Of a stretch of 64,000 nucleotides of DNA, positions 1 through 11,634 are shown piece by piece. Both the position numbers and the translations under genes were made by a program. Source of the DNA: Prosapia bicincta (lineage: Eukaryota; Arthropoda; Insecta; Hemiptera; Cercopidae); NCBI GenBank assembly GCA_036971475.1, contig JBAIZL010000001.1:284478425-284542424 (forward strand), in the 5' to 3' direction. A model generated the notes under the pieces. The model saw nothing but the letters and a program-made list of their open reading frames with translations. It was not told where the DNA came from and made no database searches. Each line of letters starts with the position of its first letter. The first letter of the stretch is position 1.

Positions 1-1587
1 AGATTCAATCTGAGCGCCCACAAATCAGCATCTGTAATTAAATACTGTGTCTGGCATTCATATCATTAGATCATTGTGTAACACTATTTTGTAATAGTTG
101 TTGAATATTGGAGTTACACTATTTATAACATATATGTTACACTATTTATAGTTAACCTGCAAAAGTTATGTGCATTCTGATTGATTTAATAAGAAGTTTG
201 TTTCAAAGAAAGGCACATTTTATGAATAATACAAATTGAGAATTTAATTAATTATGAGTTCCAAAATCTGGAAAAATTGAACGATGAAAATTATATTCTA
301 AATACACTCGTGTTAAAATATTTATTCTCTCTGATTAAGAAGTTGACCAATTTGAACAGTTGTGCAATTAATAAATTGTAGTAGGCTATATATATATGAC
401 ATATCCACTAGAAAGATTGGTTCACTAATTAAATATATTATGCATATTATGAATCTAAAAATTGGTACTTGAAAAATAGAATTTTAATATTACGTGGCTT
501 AATCACTTATTTAAAACACTTTGAAAGTATAACAACAAACAATTTGAAACTTCACTATTTGACCTGCAGAAACAGTTAGTTTCGTAAAACTGTATTTATT
601 TTAATTCGTTTTGAAGAACATTGTACCAAATTATTGTATCACTTATCTGGAGTATTTATGTAGAGTTGTCCATTTTTGTTCCATCCGCCATACCCCATGT
701 TTAGATCTTCTTGAATGTTGCATTGAGAGACGTAATTAATTAATTAATTCAGTAATACAAATATTACGTTCTTAACTAACTTTTAAACAAAAATGAAAAT
801 AAAAATCTGACCTTAACATTACTTCTGTTTTTTAAAAGAAACGTCTATGCAAACAAACGTGCATTATTCCCTCTCACTTGAATCTATTTTATTTTAAAAA
901 AGAAGATTTCAGTCCATAACCTGAAGGCCAAGAAGGGCGACAATTTGGTTATATTGCAACTATTAATCTTCTGCGCATCGCTCTTCGCATTTCACTTCCA
1001 ACGTTTTCATACCTGCTTTTCTGATATCTTTACAGTTTTGTTTACAAATTTTATGAATAAAACAATTCAAAAAACTATTATTATAATTATTATTATTATT
1101 AACTAACTATCCCGATTTTTTTTCGAATGCTGTCTCACTAATATTATTATAATTTTATCGCAAAAAAATAATGTTACAATTGCCTCAAAAAAAGACTCTC
1201 GTGGTAAAGCATTCGTACAGTGCTCAATATTTTAGTCTTTAATTTTGGCTAATCCACTTAGTTTCATTCTTCAAAATTTAATATTGTTTAATTTTTGTAT
1301 TAATCACTATTTTGAGCTGAGTTCAAACTCTTGCACTAAAAACTGTATAAGTCTTGTGAAAACAACAAATTATTTTTCGCAATATTGATTTAGAATTACA
1401 GTAATATATTTTTGTAAGCGATATGTCAAATATAAAACCATTTGTTTATACTTTATATATTGTTTACCTCTTAACTATAGTGTTAAATGAGTACATTAAT
1501 GTTGTTTTGAGTATACTTTTATTAGTAATATTATTGTGATCACATGGTAATATATATATATATTATATGTATATATTTATTTATATA
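1..1587. other. AT-rich DNA without a recognised gene
   Basis: No reading frame with recognisable protein features, no tRNA-like fold and no clear repeat. There is a short TTAA-type run near 733-755 and an irregular (TA)n stretch at about 1550-1600 that abuts the Penelope fragment. Confidence 0.6.
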
Positions 1588-1631
1588 CTTTTTAATGCAT
1601 ATAAAAAAGCCAGAAATTTATAAATCAAATT

Positions 1632-1880
1632 TTGCTAGTCATTGTATTAATAATAATCACAATATTTCCTAATATAGATATTATGACACTTGTAAAAGAA
1701 ATTAACAAAGGCCTGAAAATGAATATTTATGAAGCTTTAGAAATACATAAATATAATACTAATAATGAGTTGATAAATGAACAAATACAAGTAAAATCTA
1801 AATTTGATACTATATTCAATGTTTGTAATGTTAGGGCAGCAAAATATAAGTTAAACAACATTGTCATTGATTTGGCATAG
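1632..1880 (+). pseudogene. Penelope GIY-YIG endonuclease C-terminal remnant
   Basis: In Penelope-like elements one protein carries a reverse transcriptase followed by a GIY-YIG endonuclease that makes the nick for insertion. This remnant has only the tail. Readable blocks are FPNID, LVKEINKG, then YEALEIHKYN (which holds the glutamate position typical of GIY-YIG enzymes) and a terminal CNVRAAK. The same blocks occur in the better copy at 37159-37470. Compared with that copy there is an extra base near 1604 and another near 1664, so the frame upstream of FPNID is broken. The stop after NVRAAK has become TAT, which extends the frame by about a dozen residues. The YIG motif lies upstream of this truncated copy and is absent. 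Not expected to be expressed as a working enzyme. Confidence 0.7.
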
Positions 1881-1928
1881 CTATTTATTTGATCTAATTT
1901 GCACATAAGTTAATTTTAATTGTTTAAT

Positions 1929-1973
1929 ATTCCTGATGATGTTGGTACAATTAGCCAACGAAAAGCTTTGAAT
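1929..1973 (+). ncRNA. Compact hammerhead-ribozyme-like motif (Penelope copy 1)
   Basis: Reading 5' to 3': stem I ATTC (1929-1932), core CTGATGA (1933-1939), one extra T, stem II GTTGG (1941-1945) with CCAAC (1955-1959), GAA (1960-1962), self-complementary AAGCTT (1963-1968), T at the cleavage position (1969), stem I partner GAAT (1970-1973). This matches a type I hammerhead with a palindromic stem III, a form known from Penelope elements that can act as a dimer. The extra base before stem II recurs in the other copies here. All core bases are intact. Confidence 0.65.
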
Positions 1974-2040
1974 TGAAAATTCAATTATAATTCTTGTATT
2001 TGTATTTTGACTTAGTTCTTTATTAATACACAAGAATACA

Positions 2041-2056
2041 TATTGCGATAAATATA

Positions 2057-2089
<33 letters not shown>

Positions 2090-2125
2090 ATGTGTGTGTC
2101 TGTGTGTGTTTATATATATTGTTAT
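2041..2125. repeat. (TA)n and (TG)n microsatellite
   Basis: Alternating TA from about 2050 to 2090 followed by a short TG stretch, immediately after the Penelope 3' end. Confidence 0.9.
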
Positions 2126-3240
2126 GTTTTCATTTTTAACTATCTATTGTTGTTTATTTGTTCCAATATATGTTTGTTATTTATTTTAGCAAAGGGGAAG
2201 TTGTTGTAAACTTCCGTTATTCGATTTAGGGCAAGTTTTATTTTAAGGTTTCTCAAATTATTTAGTTTAACCGGTTTTTTAACTAAAATAACAATATTAT
2301 TTAACAATGTAAAATAACGCACCAACAATGTACAGCATTAAAGGCCAAATCAATCCCAATAAAATCCAAACGCTGATGGCTAGACCTGACTATCGTAGTT
2401 GATACACAGTCTCCTCTCTTTCTCCCAGAGAGATTTACTGCCGCCTACTGCCACTCACGTTGATTTGTCGCTCTGTATATCAATCTCCTTGCGCCGCCTC
2501 TGCATTTACATCTCTACAGAGGTGGAGAGCTATTCAATTTTCATTTTATCTACATTTAAGGTTAAACACATTTTAACGTCACGCCTGAACGAATAATTTC
2601 AGTTACAAACACGTATCTGTGAATTATACAATTAATTAGCAATGTGAAGATACATTAACATTGTTTATTACACATACTAACGTTGATATTACACATATGT
2701 GCGTAATGTACATATATGGGGATTGTGTAATGCACATTCTAATTGAAAGTAAACCTACTCAGAGATCATTGCTTAAATCACTTGTGAAATGAAGATCAAC
2801 CGAACAACAGCACTGCTAGGCGCAAAATAATTTGAACTATAACAGTCCTACTACTATAACTTGCATCTAACATTGTAAAATTAGAGACAGATTTATTCCC
2901 AAATATAAATATTTTTTGTCTTTAATATAATATAAATCCTGAAAACAATGTAGGGGTCCTACGCCTTTTAGAATTCGACTTCTAGTATTCCTAGTCGGAA
3001 TAAAAACATCTTTTCTATGAAATCACAACCTGTCACATGATCTAATCAAATAAACAATACTTTTAACAATATAGGAAATTAATTGGGAAAATATCTAACC
3101 ATAGCCTCTATATACACCTGTTAGCATTGTCCCCTAAGTTCGAATTTTAAGAATCTATTCTTAAATAGAACGCCACCGCGTTTAGTTTACGGTGACATCT
3201 GACTTCTGAAATGTGACGTCATATTTCTACTGAAATACCT
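2126..3240. other. No recognised gene
   Basis: Only short chance reading frames. A less AT-rich patch lies at about 2370-2540, and a small perfect hairpin (AAGAATC/ATTCTT type) near 3147-3162. I see no transposon ends or RNA genes. Confidence 0.5.
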
Positions 3241-3254
3241 TCATATGTATGTGC

Positions 3255-3268
3255 ATACACACACATAC

Positions 3269-3325
<57 letters not shown>
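3255..3325. repeat. (CA)n, (CATA)n, (TA)n compound microsatellite
   Basis: Runs from CA through CATA units into a pure TA array. The reading frame through it (alternating Tyr-Ile) is not coding. Confidence 0.95.
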
Positions 3326-3329
<4 letters not shown>

Positions 3330-4008
3330 TATATATACTGAAATCAAATGCAGGACGCTTACACTTCAAAACGACGTGGCATTTCGACGTGAACAGGGCT
3401 AAATATGAAATTATTGTTTCTCATTTAAATTCCTATAGACTAAATAGAAATACCATACTCATACAAAAGGATAAAATTCATATAACCATACAGACTGTCT
3501 TATTATTAGAAAACACCTAATTATTTTTTTTTTAATACAGTAGAACTTGGATAACTACAACTTGTTTAATTCGTAATTGTCGATAATTCGAAGTTTTGGG
3601 TTGGTCTCTTGAACATTAAATTTCGACTTCTTTAATTCGTTATTAGTTTGAATGTGGGGTCGAATTCCAGTTGCACTAGTGATTGCCTTCCAAGATTTCT
3701 CTGCGTTCAGATCGATATCACGGGATTTAGTGCGGAAGAGTTATCGGGAGAATCAGTTATCGATCGACTCTCTGCTCGGTCATCAGTGTGTTGTTATTGG
3801 TTCGAGGTCACGGTCTTTAATGCTTAAGCAGTGACGGGAATTCTGCGTAAAGGGTATCAAGAAAGCAATCGACAGTTATTGCGCTTTACGGAGTAGGTCA
3901 GCTACATACGACAATATATTAGACTAGATCTTCCCGAGTGCAGGATCTTCAACAACGCCCATGCGCGTGACGTCACAGATGGAGGGTTAACTACAGCAGA
4001 GGGGGAAG

Positions 4009-4190
4009 TAGTATACTTCGTACGTATACTTTAATAAAGGTAGATATTAATATTGAATAAAATTATTACCAAATCTATCCTGACTGGATACTTCGTACGT
4101 ATATTTTAATAAAAATAGATATGAATGTTGAATAAAATTATTACCAAATCTATCCTGACTGGATACTTCGTACGTATATTTTAAGGTAGG
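4009..4190. repeat. 78-bp tandem repeat, ~2.3 copies
   Basis: The block containing ATACTTCGTACGTATA recurs at about 4011, 4085 and 4163, with a shared stretch around CCAAATCTATCCTGACTGG between them. The frame on the minus strand at 4047-4250 is a by-product of this repeat. Confidence 0.8.
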
Positions 4191-4265
4191 TATAAAAGGA
4201 AAAAAACTCACTATGTAAAAATTAAATTTAACTTTGCCATTTTTATTCAAAAGACATTTATTAAT

Positions 4266-4286
4266 TTTTTATAATACCTAACCTAA
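4266..4286. repeat. Short CCTAA run
   Basis: ACCTAACCTAACCTAACC reads as TTAGG on the other strand, the common arthropod telomere unit. With only about four units inside a transposon it is an interstitial scrap, not a telomere. Confidence 0.7.
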
Positions 4287-4351
4287 CCTAACCTATCACA
4301 ACAAATAAGATCCATTAAAACTAGAATGTTTCAAGAAAAAAATTAAAATGG

Positions 4352-4425
4352 AAATTCGGGATATGAACCCGTAACTTATGATTACTATGCCTGTACATTA
4401 ACCATTAGGCCACGGGTTTCTACTG
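4352..4425 (-). repeat. tRNA-derived sequence (SINE head or tRNA pseudogene)
   Basis: On the minus strand an A-box-like GTGGCCTAATGGTTAA is followed about 35 bases later by a B-box-like GGGTTCATATCCC with a T-arm stem CGGG/CCCG. The first block resembles the D-arm region of arginine tRNAs. Acceptor halves GAAACCC and GAATTTC pair at five of seven positions. The D stem and anticodon stem do not close properly, so this is a decayed tRNA or the head of a SINE. It sits inside the nested element. Confidence 0.55.
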
Positions 4426-5654
4426 TTAATCTTGATACAGTTTCTCTTATTACATTGTGGCTCATAGCTTCCCCTACATTCTCTCCCCTCTCAAGGAACC
4501 GAGTTGAAGGTTGCGCGTTGTTGAAGATCCTGCACCGGTCAAAGTCTACTATATATTAGTAGCGGTTATAAAGACAATCCCAGCTAGTCATGAATGTCAT
4601 CGTTTGCTTTAAAAGGGTCTATTTTCTAATATGTCACGCACAAGACTAGGCGTCTGTGTTTCCTAATCAACCCTCGATATTTACAGCATACATAAAGATA
4701 TTTATGGCCCACTGATCTTCTGTCTGACGTCTAACCAAAATACAGTAGTTTCCTTTAGCAGTTTGTATCAGCTGAAGCGAGAAGCTCAGTGGGGCTATAG
4801 ATTTTACACGGTGTTGATCAGTAGTGTAACTATTTTCATAATTAATGTTATTTTTGTATACAAACGAAATGAACAATAATAGTGGGAGACTAGATTCTAG
4901 AGTAAACTTCAAACCATAAGTAACTTTTAATTTGTTTCTACTAATTATGATACACATAATAATCAATTTAAAATAATAAACTATTGTTAAAAAATAACGA
5001 ATAAAAAAATTGCATCCGGATAAAAAATCTAATATTTAGTGCTTTATAAGTGAAAATAATTTTGAAGTGAAAAACAACTAAATTAATTCGTTCCCACTAG
5101 TGTCCGTGGCGTACTTGTAATTAGAACCACAATAGGTTACCTGCTAGTAATTATAGGTTTTATAATTCCACTACGCCAAAGTTTATTGTTTATTCAAAAT
5201 ATAGTGTTTAACATAGCCCAGAGACACGATACCTGAAAACGGGCAAAACGGTCGTTGTAGGCACAAAAAAGAGCTGAACTGTTTTGACTGAAAGGGTATT
5301 TCCAGCTTTCATAATTCCAATTTTTGGTTTATTCGTATGTTTTCGTTGGTCCCTTCAGCTTCGTATTATCCAAGTTCTACTGTATTATGAAATCTGTTTT
5401 TTTAAGAATGTTTTTTATTGAACTATAATGGATGTAAAATACTTGTTAAAATTAAATGTACCGCCTTGGTATATTTATAAAAACTATATCACATCGCAAA
5501 TGATATAAACAGCTGTTTGATGTTTCTCTAAGACAAATGTTCCGTACAATACTTGCATTTATTTATCTATGCATGCGGCTTACCTTTCTGCTTCGAATTT
5601 TATAAAAGTGGAAAATTAAATAATTAAATACATTAAAATCGCTTAATAATAAAC

Positions 5655-5960
5655 ATATTAGGAGGATATGTAAAGGCATATATATCTGGTAGGCGTATAC
5701 ATCTGTATGGTCACATAAATCTGATAAGCCTATGCTTTTGTAAGTGCATATGAATCTTGTAGGCTTATGCATCTATGAGGGTATATAAATATGGTTTATT
5801 TTATAGTTTTGTATGGGCATATAAATCTGGTATTCTCATGCATCTTTGTGGGCATTTTGAATTTGGCATTCCTATGCATCTGTACGGACTTAAGAATCTG
5901 GTAGGCTAATCACCTATAAGGGCGTATGAATCTTGCTATCTTAGGCATCTTTATGGATGT
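5655..5960. repeat. Degenerate ~36-bp minisatellite, about 8 copies
   Basis: Units of the form GGCATATGAATCTGGTAGG followed by CTTATGCATCTGTAT recur with 10-25% change each. The minus-strand reading frame at 5563-5772 is a by-product. Confidence 0.75.
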
Positions 5961-6426
5961 AATAATAAGTATTTTTCACTTTTTAGTTCTTGTTTAAAAT
6001 GTGTTTTCTATTTTTGCTTTTTGGCCTTGAATGAATAGTTCTGAAGATAAAATCTGTAAATAACGTAATTTATTTCAGAGTTTTACTCTCCCAATAAACT
6101 AAGAATACAATATTACTGCATTTCTATCCAGTCTGCAGCCACATTAAAAGTTTCAAATTTCTAGAACTTGAGTAATTGCCATTTCAAAATGTGCGTACGA
6201 GTAAGTGAGCTAATGAAAACTTCTTAATAATCGAGAACTTCCTTCTAATTGGTCTCTAAAGTAGGCCTAATCATGGAAGTTAGTTTCCCTTCCAATCTCA
6301 GATACAAACTCTTGATTGGCCTAATTGAAAAGGCCCGTATAACATTACATCATTGATTTATGTGAAACTTCAGTTAGTGAACTTGACCGAATCCACGCAA
6401 AGTATAAGAGCCTGGCAGTAACTATT

Positions 6427-6482
6427 ACCGACACCGTTGCGTCAGTTAGGCGTAACAACTACCGACACCGTTGCGTCAGATA
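6427..6482. repeat. 34-bp direct duplication
   Basis: ACCGACACCGTTGCGTCAG occurs at 6427 and again at 6461, with similar flanks (GTAACTATT and GTAACAACT). Confidence 0.8.
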
Positions 6483-6956
6483 GGGGTGCTTGTCAAATCT
6501 GTGGTATAATGTTTAAACTGAAGTCTAATCCAGAGTTAATTATAATAAAAATGTAAACAAACTATTAAGTACATATTAATACACGTTTGAAGCATATTGT
6601 TGCTAAATTACTTTCCTTGAAAACCGTATGTCGGACCATACTATGGGACCAAGACATATTGAAAGACAATTAATGACGCATATATGTTACAATTGCAAAA
6701 TGTATAGTACCATATAGCAGCGAAGAATGATAATTGAAGCAGAAGAATAAGGCACTGATTGCGACCGAGATGGACTTTTGGAGGCGGGCAGCCGGAATGG
6801 AGGGACATAGAAACGACAGAATAAGACAGATAATGAAAGTGTCAAATATAATCGTAGGGGGCATTAGAAAAATGGCTGAAATGGTGTGGGCAGGTACAAA
6901 TAATAAACGAAAGACTACCGAGGCTAGTAATAAAATGGAGTCTTTCTCAGAGAAGA

Positions 6957-7122
<166 letters not shown>

Positions 7123-7278
7123 CAATATATTAAAGTAAAATATTGAATAATAAATAACAACATACCAGTAAATAATGAAATATAACTATTAATAGTTCTA
7201 TAACAAGAGATTAACTACAGAAAATAAATATAAAAGTAACAACAATTATATATAAAATAAAGATTTAAAAATAAAATA

Positions 7279-7281
<3 letters not shown>

Positions 7282-7330
<49 letters not shown>
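7282..7330. repeat. (AT)n microsatellite
   Basis: Uninterrupted TA array about 49 bp long. Confidence 0.95.
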
Positions 7331-7333
<3 letters not shown>

Positions 7334-7487
7334 TTTAAATATTAAATCTAAAGAAAGAAAGCGTTAACACGGTCAGTAGTTGCAGCTTTGTCCTTCAGCA
7401 ACACTTTTAAGCACCTTTATAAATTAAAACCTATACAAGTATTTTTTAAACCAGACATATTCACTACGCGGCCCTGAGAAAAATTTT

Positions 7488-7733
7488 TTGCTGCCCTCAG
7501 ACAGTTGGGAGTTACATTATTATGCTCAGAAGATATTTTTCTGCGAATCTACATTAAGTAAGCCGAAGTTTATAAAGCACAAGTACAGATCTAGGTTAAC
7601 GAGTGAGAACGTTGAAAACATTTTGAGAATTTGCTTCTTTACAAACTGTTTAATAGATGACATACAGAGTGTTGTTAAAGATTTTGCCTATCGGCTTCAA
7701 ATAATTGTTAAATGCAGGTATTCCTGTAGTTAA
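7488..7733 (+). pseudogene. hAT transposase C-terminal remnant
   Basis: hAT transposases end in a dimerisation region followed, in the ZBED/EPM2AIP1-like branch, by a block rich in Lys-Tyr-Arg. This frame shows FFCESTLSKPKFIKHKYRSR and then LTSENVENILRI. It corresponds to the family pattern Cys-Glu-x-x-Phe-Ser, a short spacer, Lys-x-Lys-Tyr-Arg-Ser-Arg-Leu-Thr, and Leu-Leu-Arg. The usual Phe after Glu-Ser-Thr is Leu here. About 80 codons remain of a protein normally 500-700 long; no catalytic region is visible upstream. It lies in AT-rich DNA with no clear terminal repeats, so it is a dead fragment. The family assignment is from pattern recognition and is fairly firm; the exact subgroup is not. 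Confidence 0.6.
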
Positions 7734-7739
7734 GTCAAA

Positions 7740-9100
7740 CACTTTTTCTTACTTTTTTATGTGCTAAACAGTTTATTTATTTTAGTAATGAACTTATATT
7801 ATAAGCATAGATTTTGTAAGTTATTTAATGCCACTAGCGGCAGTGAGGAAAACTTTATGCGAAGTAAGAAATCCTAGTGAAGATCCCTGCTAAAAGCATC
7901 ACAAGCGGCCAGTGCATGCCTGATTGTCATAGTGTTCCCAGAGAGTTGAAATAACGGCGGATCCTCGTGATTCATCAAATATTTAGTCTATACAATAGTG
8001 TAGCATAACATAGTATAGTAGCTACTGAAGAATTACCAAGTAAGAAATATAGTTGTGAACGATACTCGAGAATTTATTTTTCAAGGTAATTAGTACAGGT
8101 TTTAACCACTGTTTATTCAAACAATAACCACTGTGGTTGTTTCGAAATACTTTCTTTGTTTAGAATATATTTTTAACTAGTAAAAAAAAATATCAGTTAA
8201 CCTAGTTTGTTGTAAAGTATTACTAAAGTTATAAAGTATAAATATATTAAATATCAATTTAATTATAAAGTATAATAAACATATCTACTTTTTAATATGA
8301 ACTTGATTCATGCTTTTGAAAGTCTAACGAAAAACAAAAATATGAAAATAACGCTGAATAAAAATAATTAGTTTATTATTAAAATATCGAAACTAGTAAA
8401 ATAAACGTTAATATAAAATCAAAACTTAATATTTTCTTTCGTTTAAAGATAGGTTTCTTATTAAACAAAATTAAAAAAATCAGCTGTCGTATGCAGATTA
8501 TCGAAGCCCGCCTGGAGTGTGTTTTTAATTGGTTCTACATCGATTTTTCCACATCAACACTCACAACAGTGGTAGAACAGAGAAACAAGGAACGAATTAT
8601 AAATTCAACAAAAGAAGGTCAATAAGTAGTAAAATTATGAGTTTGGAAATTCATAGAAGTTAGATGATAATTATAACAATATTAACCACAGTTCATAAAA
8701 CGAACTTTAAAACTATGGAAGTACGAATTTATTTAATGTACTTCTAAATTTAAAAAGTAATAATTATTTGACTGAAACTCTATTATCTTATCAGCAAATG
8801 CTACATATTAGGTTTTATTACAACTAGAAATTAACTTATCTAAATTTTAAATGTTTTCAAAAAATTGTGCTTACGTCAAATGAGGTGATGTGAGTTAATT
8901 ACCTCGTACGATATTTTACATTTTTACCCGCTAGGGGCGCTACTATCTATGCTAGCTTCACAATGAGCACGAATAAAACAAAAATTTTCTTTTATATTGG
9001 GAAGATATAATTATTAACTAAAAATTAAATATATAAATGAATTTATATGTAACACCTTATTTTTAAGAGTGTTACAATATTAAGCACGCCTTTTATTTCA
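7740..9100. other. No recognised gene
   Basis: AT-rich DNA with chance frames only. A weak hammerhead-like arrangement near 8022-8072 is treated as a rejected candidate. Confidence 0.5.
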
Positions 9101-9104
9101 ACTC

Positions 9105-9565
9105 CTTCTATTAGTTCACACTCTCCCCATATATATCTTGTTCAAATTTTAATAATTAATAAAAATGCTTTTCATTCATTCAATCAAGTTCAAAAACATT
9201 TTTTTAAACTTGTAATGAATGACACTCGATTTTATACATTTTTCCCAAATATTATTTCAATAATTAATTTTAGTTTTATAATAATTATTTACTTTTATAT
9301 GGGAGAAATACACGTTCAAGAAGGGGCAAGGTTTGCAATATGGTTATTTCGTCCCATTTAGAAATAACTTATAACATTTGATTTCATTAAACAGCTGGCT
9401 TCATGTTATAGGTTATTTAGTAGAACAGATGTTTTAACGCATAGGCTAAGTTACTTTCTTATATAATTGTAATTATTTATTACAAATTAACTAAAATAAT
9501 ATTTTTCTTTGTTGGTCCAAGTTGAAATTGACTTTAAAAACTTTTGTTTACCTTCTTTGTTTTAT
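9105..9565 (+). repeat. Interspersed repeat 'family A', plus orientation
   Basis: Sequence from TTCAACTCCTTCTATTAGTT through ACACTCTCCCCATATATATC to about 9560 is shared with 53935-54290 (same strand) and with 22230-22770 and 38105-38665 (opposite strand). Shared landmarks are an ATTCAATCAAGTTCAAA block, a TTATTTCGTCCCATTT block and TAACTAAAATAA near the end. No coding capacity and no clear ends, so the class is unknown. Confidence 0.6.
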
Positions 9566-9659
9566 TCATACTCTTCATTTTGGCAAATTATTCTTTTGCT
9601 GTATTATGCAATTTTTTAAAATGTCTAATTATTGAAGTTATTTTAATAACTAATAATAA

Positions 9660-9750
9660 ATGTACACTCGTATGCTATTTTCCCACAACTCATACTTTAT
9701 TGATCATAACCTGTTTTTGACGTAATAATGTTGTCCTCATCAGTGACTAA
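9660..9750 (-). mobile_element. Penelope-like 3' end with degraded hammerhead-like motif
   Basis: On the minus strand: stem I GTCA (9744-9747), core CTGATGA (9737-9743), an extra G, short stem II GAC/GTC, AAA where GAA is expected, stem III AACAGGTT (9708-9715, AAC/GTT), A at the cleavage position, partner TGAT (9703-9706). The sequence then runs into CAATAAAGTATGAGTTG, like the tails of other copies. Loss of the conserved G after stem II suggests it is inactive. Confidence 0.4.
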
Positions 9751-9769
9751 ACTACGCTCTTATATTACT

Positions 9770-11165
9770 TTATTTTCGTTTTATGTTTTATCTTTTATTT
9801 TAATTATTTTTTTTAATTTTTTAATTATTAAATTTCAGTTTGCTTTTAATTTCAGTTCTTAGAAAAATCTGTTATGGTTTTTGTCAATTATATTTTGCAA
9901 TATTTTTGTACTACTTTGTAAAGGTTTGTTTTTGACTCATTATTTTGAAACCGTGGATGAAAAAATATTTGAAGTTTATTTATAACCTAACCAAACGCAT
10001 TTTTAATATTTATTCTTTAAAATCCAAGGTTTAGAATTCTCATATACTGGAAAAGTGAAATTTGTTGTACAATGTAATGGAAATTTAAGACCATTTCCAA
10101 TAAGCCTCTTACGAAACGCGGGATCAGCAGACCGGTTCACAGTGAGAAACCTTGGTTATTCCAATTAAATTTGACATTAGCCGTTCCTTTATTGTGATTT
10201 ATTTAGCTTACGTTACACAACATACAGAACTTTATTTACGGATTAATAATATTACCGTAGTTGTAGAACTACTGAAAGTAGATTGTACAGTACTTACAAA
10301 GTTCTTAACTTAAATCTCTCTCTCGGAGTCTTAATACTGTATCTTCTACAGAGATTATCAGAGCAAAGTTTGAAGTTAAAATAAAACAGTTTTTGTTTAT
10401 CTTCTACTATAAATAACTCTAATTTCTAGACAAGTTTTCTAACAAGCTTTCTTAGTTTGCATAATCGCAAAGAACGTTCGTTCATTGATTCTTACATACA
10501 ACTGACAGTTAATATAATGATTTAGTTGCCGAAATTAGAAGAATCACGATTTCGAAAGAGTGAGAAAGATTTCGAAAGAGAAGTACAATTCTTAACAGAT
10601 TTGTAACCTTCTAAGGATTTAGTGAAGTTTAGGGAGATATTTATAGTCTTACCAATAAATCCCCTTGAGGGGCTAAATTCCAAAACTCCCCTCTAATTAA
10701 TACAGTATAAATTTATACAAAGATGAAGTATTCGAGAAGAAACAACAACGGACTTCTTCAAACATGACACATCGAGGCTATGATGGAAAAGAAACCACAA
10801 CTAATTTCCAGTTCGTTTTGAGAGCTTACTAAGCTTGTGAACCCTGAAATACTAAGAAAGATGGTACTGGCTACGAACTTCCAGAAGTCTGAGGAAATAG
10901 GACTATAGCGGACAGAGTTCACTACACCAGCAGTAATCAGAGATAGCAAGTGACTGATGGTAGTCGAAGCATATCTTAAGTGACTGTCGGATTTACTAAA
11001 AGATGGTAGGGATGTATTTCAATGACACCTTAGACCAGTGGCGAAGTCAAAATCATTGTTTGTGAGGGGAGAGGTCCGGCCTATCCGCACAGTAAATTAT
11101 TGAAACTCTCAATGAAATTTTTTTAAATGCAACAACTGGATCTAACATTTAACATTGACGTAGCA
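9770..11165. other. No recognised gene
   Basis: AT-rich with a few chance frames. A direct repeat of GATTTCGAAAGAG occurs at about 10548 and 10569. A small CCCC/GGGG hairpin lies near 10660. Confidence 0.5.
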
Positions 11166-11171
11166 CTAAAA

Positions 11172-11300
11172 AACTACAGTAAAATCCCTTTTAACCGGCC
11201 TCTGATAACCGGACCATCACCAATTAATAGGGGATATATTTAAAAATATTGTTGACGATACGTGTGAACTCCATTACAGGTATTGCGTCAATATATTATA
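11172..11300 (+). mobile_element. Left end of a second pogo/Tigger-type element
   Basis: TACAGTAAAATCCCTTTTAA followed by two ACCGG-containing subterminal repeats matches the typical pogo/Tigger start (CAGT plus tandem ACCGG/ATCCGA boxes) next to TA. I could not find the matching right end, so this is a fragment or the other end is too decayed. Confidence 0.5.
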
Positions 11301-11595
11301 TCCCCTTATTTGCCTCTTATTTTAGGGTATAATATGAACGTTACTATTTTCTACGGAGTTTGAGTTTTTGTTAGCGGGCGATGTCAATACAGTCCTTTGC
11401 CTTCTTACGTCACCTTCATTTATCTCATAAAATTAAAATACATTTTGGTTACTTAATATCTTTTATTTTATTGCTAACATGTATTTCATCTATTTTATTT
11501 ATTATTTTCTTATAATTTACGTTATCTACTATACTTTGTACTAAATATGTAGGTCCTAGTAGTGGTTTAGATTTTAGATAATAATATTATAAAAC

Positions 11596-11630
<35 letters not shown>
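11596..11630. repeat. (CA)n microsatellite
   Basis: Simple CA array about 35 bp long. Confidence 0.95.
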
Positions 11631-11633
<3 letters not shown>

Positions 11634-11634
11634 T

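Larger units (their letters stand above)
1588..2040 (+). mobile_element. Penelope-like element, 5'-truncated 3' end (copy 1)
   Basis: This segment is nearly the same as the reverse complement of 36985-37470, so the two are copies of one family in opposite orientation. It holds the end of the GIY-YIG endonuclease frame, a non-coding tail and a hammerhead-like motif at 1929-1973. It starts abruptly at about 1588 after (TA)n and ends near another (TA)n array, as expected of a 5'-truncated Penelope insertion. The copy is decayed: it has two single-base insertions relative to the other copy and a lost stop codon. Confidence 0.75.
3938..4536. mobile_element. Nested inverted-repeat element (MITE-like)
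   Basis: A 21-bp sequence beginning GTGCAGGATCTTCAACAAC at 3938 recurs as an exact reverse complement ending at 4536, giving a ~600-bp element inside the pogo-type element. Between the ends lie a 78-bp tandem repeat, a short CCTAA run and a tRNA-derived segment. I cannot make out a convincing target duplication, so the superfamily is unknown. Confidence 0.6.
3537..5384. mobile_element. pogo/Tigger-type DNA transposon, non-autonomous
   Basis: The left end is CAGTAGAACTTGGATAA (from 3539) and the right end is its exact reverse complement (ending at about 5382). Both are flanked by TA, the target duplication used by pogo/Tigger elements of the Tc1-mariner superfamily. Further inside the left end are the TTCGTAATTGTCGATAATTC-like subterminal repeats usual for this group. 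At about 1.85 kb, roughly 0.6 kb of it is a second element inserted at 3938-4536. I find no intact DDE transposase frame, so mobility would depend on an enzyme made elsewhere. Confidence 0.75.

Noticed and set aside
4266..4286. Telomere repeat
   Set aside because: Only about four CCTAA units inside a transposon.
4352..4425. Functional tRNA gene on the minus strand
   Set aside because: D and anticodon stems do not close and the acceptor stem has mismatches; kept as a tRNA-derived repeat only.
8022..8072. Plus-strand hammerhead-like string: CTGAAGA, TTAC-CAA-GTAA hairpin, GAA, with 7 possible stem I pairs
   Set aside because: Stem III would be a single pair, several stem I pairs are G-U, and there is no Penelope-like tail. 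Likely chance.
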